A stretch of DNA of 64,000 nucleotides from Nonomuraea guangzhouensis (GTDB lineage Bacteria > Actinomycetota > Actinomycetes > Streptosporangiales > Streptosporangiaceae), in contig NZ_JAHKRM010000043.1 of the NCBI RefSeq assembly GCF_019396345.1, positions 1-64,000 of the forward strand, read 5' to 3'. Made by a program: the position numbers and the translations under genes. Under the pieces are notes generated by a model, which worked only from the letters and a program-made list of their open reading frames with translations, was not told the origin of the DNA and ran no database searches. How positions within the stretch are numbered: the stretch's first letter is position 1; the number at the start of each line of letters is the position of its first letter. Shown in pieces: positions 43,038 through 51,022 of this stretch.

Positions 43038-43517
43038 ATGGAGACGAGTGCGAGGACGGGCAGTCCCGTGGAATGGGCGCTGCGTTCCGCCGCGCCGGCG
43101 GATCTCGAGGCGATCGTGGAGCTGCGAGCGACGGTGATGCGCCCGGACCTGGAGCGGCTGGGACGGTTCGACGAGTATCGGGTCCGGCAGCGGCTGCGGG
43201 ATGCCTTCATTCCTCAGCACACCTCGGTCATCGTGGCCAACGGCGCCTTCGCGGGCTGCGTCGCGGTGCGTCCGGCCGAGGACGGGCGGTGGCTGGAGCA
43301 TTTCTATCTCGATCCCGGCCTCCAGGGCCGAGGGCTCGGCTCGGCCGTCCTGCGGACCCTGCTGAAGCGGGCCGATGCCGACGACGCGCTCGTCCGCCTG
43401 AACGTCCTGCAGGGCAGCGCCGCCCGGCGGCTGTACGAGCGTCACGGGTTCACCGTGGAGGCTGAGGACCCGGTCGACGTCTTCATGGTGCGCCGGCCTG
43501 GTGCGGGCACCTCATGA
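43038..43517 (+). CDS. GNAT N-acetyltransferase
   Basis: 159 aa. WALRSAAPADLEAIVELR start, acetyl-CoA loop LDPGLQGRGLGSAVLRTLL (about 93-112), and NVLQGSAARRLYERHGFTVE. A single GNAT domain with unknown substrate. Convergent with the esterase gene. Confidence 0.88.
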   Translation: METSARTGSPVEWALRSAAPADLEAIVELRATVMRPDLERLGRFDEYRVRQRLRDAFIPQHTSVIVANGAFAGCVAVRPAEDGRWLEHFYLDPGLQGRGLGSAVLRTLLKRADADDALVRLNVLQGSAARRLYERHGFTVEAEDPVDVFMVRRPGAGTS

Positions 43518-43538
43518 GGTAGCTCGGCCGCGGCGACC

Positions 43539-44435
43539 TCAGTCGGCCAGGCCACGGCGCAGGGCCGCGGCGAGTTCGGCGAGCTGCCGCTGTGACACCT
43601 CGGCGGACAGGATCGCCTGCGACCCGTGGAAGGTGCCGGGCCACTGGTGCAGATCGACCGACACCCCCGCCTGCAGCAGGCGCAGCGCGTAGCCCATGTC
43701 CTCGTCGCGGTTCGGGTCGAACTCCGCGGTGGCGATGTAGGCGGGCGGCAGGCCGGACAGGTCGGTGGCCCGCGCCGGGGCGGCGTACGGGGAGGCCACG
43801 GCGGTGCCCAGGTAGTAGCGCCACGATGCGGTGACCACGTCGCGATTGATCCAGGGCGTGTCGGTGAAGTTCCGTGCCGACCAGGTCTCCTGCCGGTCGT
43901 CGAGCTCGGGCTCGTTGAGCAGCTGGAAGCGGATCGGCGGCCCCTGCTCATCGCGCGCCCGCAGCGCCACCGCGGCCGCGAGCCCCCCGCCGGCGCTGTG
44001 ACCGCCGACCGCGATCCGCCCGGCGTCGATGCCGAGCTCGGCGGCGTGCTCGTCCGCCCAGGACAGCACGGCGTAGACGTCGTCCAGCGCGGCCGGGAAC
44101 CGGTGCTCGGGAGCCCGCCGGTAGCCCACCGAGATCACCACCGCACCGGAGCCGTCCGCGAGCCGGGCGGCCCAAAGGTGCTCGGTGTCCAGGTCACCCA
44201 TGACGAATCCGCCGCCGTGCAGCCAGACGATAGCGCCCTGGGCCTGGCGCGGACGATAGATCCGCACCACCACGTCCGGATCGGCGGGCACCATCCGATC
44301 CTCGACCTCCAGGTCCGCGAGATCAGGTGCCGGCCTCGCGGCGGCCGCCTTGGCGTAGTTCGCCCGCGCGGCGACCGGGTCGGTCAGTTCTACCCGGGGG
44401 ATCAACGGGAGGAATGCCTCAAGTTCGGGATTCAT
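43539..44435 (-). CDS. HSL-family alpha/beta hydrolase (esterase)
   Basis: 298 aa. HGGGFVMGDLDT oxyanion hole (about 75-86), nucleophile GHSAGGGLAAAVA, acid within AEFDPNRDEDM and His in WPGTFHGSQ: the hormone-sensitive-lipase group. ATG 44435 (NPELEAFLPLIP) is chosen over upstream starts in the divergent promoter. Divergent from a PucR regulator that probably controls it. Confidence 0.88.
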   Translation of the reverse strand: MNPELEAFLPLIPRVELTDPVAARANYAKAAAARPAPDLADLEVEDRMVPADPDVVVRIYRPRQAQGAIVWLHGGGFVMGDLDTEHLWAARLADGSGAVVISVGYRRAPEHRFPAALDDVYAVLSWADEHAAELGIDAGRIAVGGHSAGGGLAAAVALRARDEQGPPIRFQLLNEPELDDRQETWSARNFTDTPWINRDVVTASWRYYLGTAVASPYAAPARATDLSGLPPAYIATAEFDPNRDEDMGYALRLLQAGVSVDLHQWPGTFHGSQAILSAEVSQRQLAELAAALRRGLAD

Positions 44436-44529
44436 GGCAACCATTCTCACGGTCGCCATTCCCGTGATCATCCGCCATCCGTCGGACATCCCCGCCTGAC
44501 CGTGCACCGATCGGCGCTATCCTCCTGCC

Positions 44530-45564
44530 ATGGAGGCACTGGCCGAACGGCTGTCGCACCTGGACGCGCAGGCCGAAGGCGCGGTTCGCGTCATCGCGTT
44601 CTACGACACGCTGATGCGCCGCCGGGTGGACCTCCCCGCGCTGGCCAGGGCCTCGGCGGTCCTCGCCGAGTGCGTGGCCGGATTGCGGCTCCACAGCACG
44701 GGCCGGGCGATCCGCATGGCACCCGACGGCAGGACCGCCTCCACCCCGCCGGCACCCGCGTCCACCACAGTGCCGATCACCCTCGACGAGGAGGAGATCG
44801 GCACCGTATGGCTGGAGCGCCCCGGCCCACCCGTCCCCCTCGACGAACTGCTCCTGGACCGGCTGGCCATCGCCGCCGCGGCCGCCGCCGAGAAGTACGG
44901 CCCGGCCCGCACCACCATGGCCGACCCCGCGCTCGTCGAGCTCGCGATCAGCGGCGACAGCGACGACGCCGCCACCGCCCGGGCCCTACGGCTGCTGGGC
45001 TTCGCCGCCGACCTGCCCGTCCACGTCCTCGCCGTACGCTCACAGCTCCCCCTCGACCAGATCGCCGGCCGGCTCTGCCCCGCCCGCCCGGTGAAAGCGG
45101 CACCACTGGCCGACGCGGGCGTCATCCTGGCCACCACCATCGACCCGGCCCGGCTCCCATCGGGCGTACGGGCGGGCATCGGCGCCACCGGCAACCCCAG
45201 CCGGGCCTGGCAGCAGGCCCGTACCGCGCTCCGCTTCACCACCGCACGCCAACCGGTCATCCACTACGACGACCTGGGCGCCCTGACGCTCCTGACCGAA
45301 ATACCCCCCGACACCGCCCGCGACAACACCGACGTGACCGCCATCGCGCGCATGGCCGACAACCCAGAGGACCTGGAGACGCTGGACGCCTACTGCGCCA
45401 CCGGCTCCCTGCGCCAGGCCGCCGACCTGCTGCACCTGCACCACAGCAGCGTCGCCCGCCGCATCGAACAGCTCGCGAAGACCCTGCGCATCGACCTCAC
45501 CGAACCCACCGGACTGACCCGCGCCAGACTCGCCCTCACCACCTGGCGGCTCCTCAACAGCTGA
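44530..45564 (+). CDS. PucR-type helix-turn-helix regulator
   Basis: 344 aa. A C-terminal HTH (LDAYCATGSLRQAADLLHLHHSSVARRIEQL, about 295-325) is preceded by a GGDEF-like CdaR segment (VHVLAVRSQLP, AGIGATGNPSRAWQQARTALR). The N-terminal sensor region has no clear fold. Divergent from the esterase. Confidence 0.83.
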   Translation: MEALAERLSHLDAQAEGAVRVIAFYDTLMRRRVDLPALARASAVLAECVAGLRLHSTGRAIRMAPDGRTASTPPAPASTTVPITLDEEEIGTVWLERPGPPVPLDELLLDRLAIAAAAAAEKYGPARTTMADPALVELAISGDSDDAATARALRLLGFAADLPVHVLAVRSQLPLDQIAGRLCPARPVKAAPLADAGVILATTIDPARLPSGVRAGIGATGNPSRAWQQARTALRFTTARQPVIHYDDLGALTLLTEIPPDTARDNTDVTAIARMADNPEDLETLDAYCATGSLRQAADLLHLHHSSVARRIEQLAKTLRIDLTEPTGLTRARLALTTWRLLNS

Positions 45565-45572
45565 GCCGGCGA

Positions 45573-46601
45573 TCAGTTGCCGGTGGTCAGGACCATGCGG
45601 AAGCGGGCCTGACCGGAGAGCATCTTCTGGAACGCCGCACCGGCCTCCTCCAGCGGAGCCTCCTCGATCCACGCCCGGACGCCGCTCTGGGCGGCGAACC
45701 TCATGGTGTCCTGGATGTCGACCGCGTTGCCGGAAGCATGCCCGTACACCCGCTTGGCCTCGTCCACGAGCTGCAGGGGCGTGACGTTCAGCGGCTCCAT
45801 GTCGACACCGACGACGATGAGCTCACCGCGGCGCCCCAGCCCGTCGAACGCGGCGGACATCGCCGCGGCGTTGGTCACCGTCGCCAGCACCACCTTGGCT
45901 CCCCCGCGGGCCTGCAGCGCGTCGGCCGTCTTCTCGGTGGCGCTGTCGATGTAGTGGGAGGCGCCGAGCTTGTGAGCCAGGGACGCCTTTTCCGGACCGC
46001 GGGCCATCGCGATGGTGTCGAAGCCCATCTTCGAGGCGTACTGCACGCCCAGGTGCCCCAGACCACCCAGGCCGAGGATCGCGACGGCGTCGCCTGAACG
46101 CGCGGAGCTGCGGCGCAGCGCGTTGTACACGGTCACGCCGGCGCAGGCCAGGGGCGCGGCTTCCACCGCCGTCAGCTCGTCCGGGATCGAGGCCAAGGCG
46201 ACGGCCGGTGCCACGACGGCGTCGGCGAACCCTCCGGCGTACGCGGCCCCCGGCACCTGGATCTCGGGACAGAGGACGCCGTCTCCCTGCCTGCAGGCGT
46301 CGCAGTGGCCGCAGCTGCCGCCGTACCAGCCGATCGCGACCCGATCACCCACGGACCAGCCGGTGACGTTGTCGCCGATCGCGTCGATACGTCCCGCGAT
46401 CTCGTGCCCTGGTGTGACGGGAAAGGTGGTGCCCGGAAGGTGTCCGGCGGTGATCATCGCGTCGGAGTGGCACACTCCACAGGCCTCGACGGTGACCCGC
46501 ACCTGCCCCGGCCCCGGTTCCGGGGTGTCCACCTGAACCAGCGACATGTCCCCGCCAGGCTGGGCGACCTGCATGGAACGGTGCATGGGTGAAGAAGACA
46601 T
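45573..46601 (-). CDS. zinc-dependent alcohol dehydrogenase
   Basis: 342 aa. Catalytic zinc ligands C in CGVCHSD and H in GHEIAGRI; structural zinc CGHCDACRQGDGVLC; NAD motif GLGGLGHLGVQYA. AdhP-like MDR family. RBS AAAGGAG precedes the ATG. It follows the ArsR gene on the same strand by 76 bp and may be co-regulated. Confidence 0.92.
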   Translation of the reverse strand: MSSSPMHRSMQVAQPGGDMSLVQVDTPEPGPGQVRVTVEACGVCHSDAMITAGHLPGTTFPVTPGHEIAGRIDAIGDNVTGWSVGDRVAIGWYGGSCGHCDACRQGDGVLCPEIQVPGAAYAGGFADAVVAPAVALASIPDELTAVEAAPLACAGVTVYNALRRSSARSGDAVAILGLGGLGHLGVQYASKMGFDTIAMARGPEKASLAHKLGASHYIDSATEKTADALQARGGAKVVLATVTNAAAMSAAFDGLGRRGELIVVGVDMEPLNVTPLQLVDEAKRVYGHASGNAVDIQDTMRFAAQSGVRAWIEEAPLEEAGAAFQKMLSGQARFRMVLTTGN

Positions 46602-46677
46602 GTCGTCTCCTTTTCTTGCGAAAAGCAGCCGCCCTTACGGGGCAGCCTCTACAAGTCCACCATCGCACCTCGTTCAT

Positions 46678-47220
46678 TTACTGTTCGTCGGACCCCCTGG
46701 CAGGAGGCAGTCGGGGGATGTCGGCCCGGTAGAGGCTGAGGAGCAGCCCGTATGCCTCGGTTTCCGGGCCTGAAGCCGGCTGCCGATCGCCGACCAGTGT
46801 GTCGAGCCGCTCGGCCAGCGCGCGAGCCTCGTCAGGGGTGAGCCAGAGATGGCGCAACGCGGTATGCCCGGGGTCATCGGAACGGGTGGGCGACATCTCC
46901 GCCCGAGCCGCGTCGAGGAGAAACTTCGCTCCGTCGCCACATTCCTCGTCGAGCCTGAATTCCTTGCTGATGAGCTCGAACCGCTGTTCGGTGCCGCCCC
47001 GCACCTGCCGCGTGCTCGCCAGGCGGACGAGCCCCGCGTCACGCAGGACCCGTACGTGGTAGCCGACCGTGCCCTTGGTCGAACCGAGTGCCGCCGTCAG
47101 CTCGCCCAGCGTGGCGGGGCGTTGACGCAGCAGGTTGACCAGGCGGTGGCGCAACGGGTGCCCGAGCGCCTTGAACTGCGCGGGAGAGCGCAGCACCACG
47201 AGGTCCGGCTCAGCTTCCAT
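46678..47220 (-). CDS. ArsR-like winged-helix regulator
   Basis: 180 aa. HTH QFKALGHPLRHRLVNLLRQRPATLGELTAALGSTKGTVGYHVRVLRDAGLV (about 15-65) with a regulatory helical tail containing SREFRLD-like and LTPDEARALAERL segments, HTH_20 type. No metal Cys pair. Divergent from the methyltransferase fusion; the AAGCGTTGA palindrome at 47289 is a candidate site. Confidence 0.87.
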   Translation of the reverse strand: MEAEPDLVVLRSPAQFKALGHPLRHRLVNLLRQRPATLGELTAALGSTKGTVGYHVRVLRDAGLVRLASTRQVRGGTEQRFELISKEFRLDEECGDGAKFLLDAARAEMSPTRSDDPGHTALRHLWLTPDEARALAERLDTLVGDRQPASGPETEAYGLLLSLYRADIPRLPPARGSDEQ

Positions 47221-47248
47221 GACGCAAGTGTCTAGGAACTTAAACGCT

Positions 47249-47278
47249 TTGACAAACGCGCCAGAGCGGCGGCAGACT
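47249..47278 (+). promoter_or_regulatory. predicted promoter of the methyltransferase fusion gene
   Basis: Consensus TTGACA at 47249-47254 with a weak CAGACT at 47273-47278, 18-bp spacer. Confidence 0.4.
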
Positions 47279-47288
47279 CCCGGGGAGA

Positions 47289-47312
47289 AAGCGTTGAAGA
47301 TTCTCGACGCTT
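47289..47312. promoter_or_regulatory. palindromic operator candidate
   Basis: Arms AAGCGTTGA and TCGACGCTT (one mismatch) around AGATTC, 23 bp before the ATG at 47335, just downstream of the predicted promoter: a position for repression by the divergent ArsR-like protein. Confidence 0.5.
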
Positions 47313-47334
47313 AACGTTGGAAGGACTTCCTCGC

Positions 47335-48282
47335 ATGCCCCTGTCAACGGCACACGTCGCAACCGATCGTTCGGCGCGTTACGTCAAGCAGCTGATCTCC
47401 CACATGAGTCACAAGGTCACCGCCGAGCTCACCGGCGCCGGCAGAGGCACGGTCACCTTCCGCTACGGCACCTGTTCGCTGACCTCCACCCGGCAGGAAC
47501 TGGTCCTGATCGCCACCGCGGCGGACTCTGACTCCCTGACCGACGTGCAGGACGTCGTCACCCGGCACCTGCTGCGCTTCGCCACCCAGGAGGAGCTCCA
47601 CGTCGGCTGGACCGACCCGATCGCGGGTGACGCCCTTGAGATCGTCGATCCGGCCGTCGGCGACTATGTGCTCGCCCACTGCACCCCGGCCGGCGAGTTG
47701 CTGACGGAATTGGCTGTCACGACACGAGAGACCACCGGCCGCGCCGCCGGAATGCAGGTCTCGGCCGACGAGGGTGCGCTGCTGGAGATGCTGGTCCGGC
47801 TCTCCGGTGCCCGTACCGCCATCGAGATCGGCGTGTTCACCGGCTATTCGGCCCTGTGCATCGCTCGCGCGCTACCCGCTGACGGCCGCCTGCTCGCTTG
47901 TGACGTGAGCAGCCAATGGACCGACATGGCCCGGCCCTTCTGGGCACGCGCCGGCGTCGATGACCGCATCGACCTCAGGATCGGCCCGGCCCTCCAGACG
48001 CTCCGCGCACTCCCCGAAGAACCGGCCTTCGACTTCGCCTTCATCGACGCGGACAAGGCCGGCTACCCCGCCTATTACGAGGAGATCGTCCCGCGGCTCA
48101 ATCCCGGTGGTCTGCTCGTCCTCGACAATGTGTTCCTCGGGGGCGAAGTGCTCGACCCCGCCTTCCAGGAGGAAGACCATCAGGCGATGCGCCGCGTGAA
48201 CCAGGCCGTCGCCAGTGACGATCGGCTGGATTGCGTGATGCTGCCCGTGCGTGACGGCGTCACACTGGCCAGGAAGCGTTGA
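47335..48282 (+). CDS. DUF2218-O-methyltransferase fusion
   Basis: 315 aa. Residues 1-95 match DUF2218 (AHVATDRSARYVKQLISHMSHK, TVTFRYGTC, VVTRHLLRFA...EELHVGW). Residues 105-315 are a caffeoyl-CoA-type O-methyltransferase: EIGVFTGYSALCIARALP (SAM), FIDADKAGYPAYYE (metal and catalytic DADK) and LDNVFLGGEV. Each domain normally exists alone, and in some genomes as neighbours. The fusion keeps all catalytic residues. ATG 47335 follows GGAAGGA. Divergent ArsR-like regulator. Confidence 0.85.
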   Translation: MPLSTAHVATDRSARYVKQLISHMSHKVTAELTGAGRGTVTFRYGTCSLTSTRQELVLIATAADSDSLTDVQDVVTRHLLRFATQEELHVGWTDPIAGDALEIVDPAVGDYVLAHCTPAGELLTELAVTTRETTGRAAGMQVSADEGALLEMLVRLSGARTAIEIGVFTGYSALCIARALPADGRLLACDVSSQWTDMARPFWARAGVDDRIDLRIGPALQTLRALPEEPAFDFAFIDADKAGYPAYYEEIVPRLNPGGLLVLDNVFLGGEVLDPAFQEEDHQAMRRVNQAVASDDRLDCVMLPVRDGVTLARKR

Positions 48283-48293
48283 ACCAGGTCGCG

Positions 48294-49187
48294 TCAGGCG
48301 TGCTCGGCGCAGAAGCAGCCGACGCCCTTTTCGATCCACTCCTGGCCGGCCCACTCCGGGTGCCGCTCGATCATCAGCGCCTTGACCTCCTCGACGATCG
48401 TCTCCTCGGCCATGGCCGAGTCGCGCCGTACCCAGGTCTCGTCGCGCAGCAGCTCGAGATAGTCACGGACGTCGACCAGCAGCTGCCGGTCGGAGATGTC
48501 GCCGTGGCCGGGCACCACCACGCTCGGATCGCTCGCGACCAGGCCGCGCATTACCTCGATCCAGCGCAGCCCCGAGACGTCGGTGTCGTACGGCGGGAAC
48601 CACGGGAAGATCGAGAACTGTCCGGCGTCGACCAGGTCACCCGTGAACAGCACGCCCGCGTCAGGCACGGTCACCACCTGGTCGCCCTTGCTGTGGGCGC
48701 GGCCCGTGGCCCGCAGGCGCACGACCCGGCCGCCCAGGTCGAGCTCGTACGCGCCGTCGTAGACCGCGTCCGGCGTGACCAGCTCGACGTCTTCCAGCTG
48801 CCGCGCGATCGGCGCGCCGAGGCCGCGGAACATCTCGAGGTAGCCCGGCCCCTTTCCGGCCAGGTCCGCCGCCTGCGCGCCGTTGACGAGGTACGTCGCC
48901 TCGCCCGCGAAGGCCTGCGCGCCGAACGCGTGCTCAGGGTGGAAATGCGTCGTGGTCAGGTAGAGCTTGCGGCCCTTGGCGTACTCGGTCGCGAAGGCGA
49001 GCACCGTCTCGCCGTTGCGCGGGCCCATGCCGGTGTCGACGACCAGCACGGAGTGGTCGCCGCCGATGACGCCGATGTTGGGTACGAGTTCCACTCGGCG
49101 GTTCGGGATCACCACCAGGTCGCGGGCGAGTTCGCGGACCTGGGTGATCTCGACGACCGGCTCGTGGATGAGGGATTCGGAAGACAT
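48294..49187 (-). CDS. MBL-fold metallo-hydrolase
   Basis: 297 aa. The metal motif is in YLTTTHFHPEHAFGAQAF (THxHxEH variant), with VVDTGMGPRNG, GDLVDAG and PGHGDIS for the other ligands. Glu replaces the usual Asp of HxHxDH, as in some quinoprotein relay/SoxH-type proteins. Start ATG 49187 after GGAG. Divergent from a LysR gene. Confidence 0.85.
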   Translation of the reverse strand: MSSESLIHEPVVEITQVRELARDLVVIPNRRVELVPNIGVIGGDHSVLVVDTGMGPRNGETVLAFATEYAKGRKLYLTTTHFHPEHAFGAQAFAGEATYLVNGAQAADLAGKGPGYLEMFRGLGAPIARQLEDVELVTPDAVYDGAYELDLGGRVVRLRATGRAHSKGDQVVTVPDAGVLFTGDLVDAGQFSIFPWFPPYDTDVSGLRWIEVMRGLVASDPSVVVPGHGDISDRQLLVDVRDYLELLRDETWVRRDSAMAEETIVEEVKALMIERHPEWAGQEWIEKGVGCFCAEHA

Positions 49188-49242
49188 GCTCCGACCCTGC
49201 CGCCGGCGCGTGTCCGGCGTCCAACACCGGTTCCGCAAGCCC

Positions 49243-49259
49243 GATACCGTCCTGGTATC
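49243..49259. promoter_or_regulatory. inverted repeat in LysR/MBL promoter
   Basis: Perfect GATACC-N5-GGTATC, 11 bp before the LysR start. Typical place for LysR-type autoregulation; the sequence is not a classic T-N11-A. Confidence 0.45.
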
Positions 49260-49269
49260 TTCGCTGCTG

Positions 49270-50142
49270 ATGGAGCTCCGCCTGCTGCGCTACTTCGTGG
49301 CCATCGCCGAGGAACGGCACTTCGGGCGGGCCGCCGCCCGGCTGCACATGACGCAGCCACCGCTGAGCCGGGCCATCAAGCAGCTGGAGACCGACCTGGG
49401 CGTCGTGCTGCTGCACCGTTCGGCCACCGGCGTCGCGCTCACCCCCGCGGGCAACGCGCTGTACGCGGAGGCGCGTACGCTGCTGGAACAGGCCGAGCAG
49501 GCACGCGCGCGGGTGACGGCGGCCGCCGGCGCCGTGACGCTCACCATCGGCACGCTCGCCGACAGCGCAGAAGAGGCCGGCACCCGCCTGGCCGCGACCT
49601 TCCGCCGCCGCCATCCCGAGGTCTCGATCCGGATCCGTGAGGCGGACTTCACCGACCCCACCACGGGACTGCGCAACGGCCTGGCCGACGTGGCGCTGAC
49701 CCGGCTGCCGTTCGACGACACCGGCATCAGCACGCGGGTGCTGCGTTCCGACCCGATCGGGGTCGTCCTGCGCGCGGACGACCCGCTGGCCGGGCGCGAC
49801 GCCGTGTGCCTGGCCGAGCTCGTCGACCGTCCCTGGTTCCAGCTGCCAGAAGGCACCGACCCGGTCTGGCGCGCCTACTGGAACGGGGCGAGGCCCGTCG
49901 GCGAGCGGCCGGCCGGTCCGGTGGTGCGTACCGTCAACGAGTGCATGCAGGCCGTCCTCTGGAACGGCACGGTCGGCATCGCGCCGCTCATCCACGCCCT
50001 GCCCGATGGGCTGACCTGGGCGCCCTTGACCGACATGCCCCCGAGCCGCCTCGTGGTCGCCTGGCCGACCGGGCACGAGAGCCCCCTGGTCCGCTCATTC
50101 GCCCACATCGCCGTCAGCACATACCGGTCGCCGCGCATGTAA
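49270..50142 (+). CDS. LysR family regulator
   Basis: 290 aa. N-terminal HTH ELRLLRYFVAIAEERHFGRAAARLHMTQPPLSRAIKQLE and a periplasmic-binding-type C-terminal domain (LTIGTLADSAEEAG, ADVALTRLPFDDTGI). Probably controls the divergent MBL hydrolase. Confidence 0.9.
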   Translation: MELRLLRYFVAIAEERHFGRAAARLHMTQPPLSRAIKQLETDLGVVLLHRSATGVALTPAGNALYAEARTLLEQAEQARARVTAAAGAVTLTIGTLADSAEEAGTRLAATFRRRHPEVSIRIREADFTDPTTGLRNGLADVALTRLPFDDTGISTRVLRSDPIGVVLRADDPLAGRDAVCLAELVDRPWFQLPEGTDPVWRAYWNGARPVGERPAGPVVRTVNECMQAVLWNGTVGIAPLIHALPDGLTWAPLTDMPPSRLVVAWPTGHESPLVRSFAHIAVSTYRSPRM

Positions 50143-50211
50143 CTCGGGTCAGGCGGGCCGGGGGCACCGGCAGATCGAAGCCATCCGATGAGGCGGGCCC
50201 GCGGCGGTCGA

Positions 50212-50958
50212 TCACTCGGCCCCGTCGAGGCGCGACCTGATCAGGGCCTCCACTCCGTCCAGGATCCGGTCCAGGCCGAAGGCGTAGTCGAAGTGCCGCT
50301 CCTCCTCGGGGGTGCCCGCCGGGTAGTCGAACGCCCCCGCGTCGACCGCCCGGCGCAGCGCGGGAAAGCGCCGCTCGTCGGCCAGCGAGCCGAGCAGCGT
50401 ACTGTAGGCGGCGATCGACTCCCCTGAGGCGGCCTGGCCGAGATCCGCGGTCAGCCGCGCGGTGGTGAGCATGTAGTTGGCCACCAGCAGCACCACACCG
50501 GCCTTGTCGCTCTCGCTGAGCCCGGTGCCATGCAGCACGGCCAGGGCCCGGTCCGTCCATGCCAGCTGGTTGGGCGTGACGGGCGGCCCGGTGACGGGCA
50601 GGTGGACGATCCACGTGTGGGCGCGCAGCATCTCCCACTGCGCGCGGCACCAGCGGGCCAGGCCCGGCCGCCAGCCCTCGCAGGGGCCGTCCAGTTCGGC
50701 GGGCACGGCGGCGACCGAGTCCAGCATCAGCAGCAGCAGCTCGTTCTTGCTCTTGACGTGCCGGTAGAGCGACATCGTGGTGAAGCCCAGCCGCTCGGCG
50801 ACCCTGGCCATCGACACCGCTTCCAGGCCGCCCGCGTCCGCCAGATCCACCGCCGCCCCCGCGATGCGGCCGAGGCTCAGCCCGGTCCTGGGCTCGGGCG
50901 CGGGCCGGTGGAGCCGCTCCCAGAGCAGGTCGAGCCCGGCCGGCAGCTTGTCGTTCAT
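50212..50958 (-). CDS. TetR family repressor
   Basis: 248 aa. HTH GLSLGRIAGAAVDLADAGGLEAVSMARVAERLGFTTMSLYRHVKSKNELL (about 25-75) and the TetR_C_1 domain (VVLLVANYMLTTARLTADL, RRFPALRRAVDAGAF...FDYAFGLDRILDGVEALI), as in regulators of efflux pumps and oxygenases. Divergent from an FAD monooxygenase with paired palindromes between. Confidence 0.9.
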   Translation of the reverse strand: MNDKLPAGLDLLWERLHRPAPEPRTGLSLGRIAGAAVDLADAGGLEAVSMARVAERLGFTTMSLYRHVKSKNELLLLMLDSVAAVPAELDGPCEGWRPGLARWCRAQWEMLRAHTWIVHLPVTGPPVTPNQLAWTDRALAVLHGTGLSESDKAGVVLLVANYMLTTARLTADLGQAASGESIAAYSTLLGSLADERRFPALRRAVDAGAFDYPAGTPEEERHFDYAFGLDRILDGVEALIRSRLDGAE

Positions 50959-50990
50959 CGTCTCCCGCTTTCCTGCTCGCGCTTGCGCCA

Positions 50991-51022
50991 AGTGTATGTC
51001 ATACACTCGGCGTATGACATAC
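50991..51022. promoter_or_regulatory. paired TetR operators overlapping a start codon
   Basis: AGTGTATG-T-CATACACT (50991-51007) and GTATG-A-CATAC (51012-51022), centres 18 bp apart. The ATG at 51014 lies inside the second, and TACACT at 51002-51007 is 7 bp upstream, so the mRNA may be leaderless. Confidence 0.7.

Noticed and set aside
37532..43500. A biosynthetic gene cluster around the secreted proteins
   Set aside because: No synthase, adenylation domain, precursor peptide or maturation enzyme is present.
43626..46097. 823-codon open frame on the plus strand
   Set aside because: Runs across the esterase, PucR and alcohol dehydrogenase genes in the wrong frame; GC-rich DNA seldom has stops in this frame.
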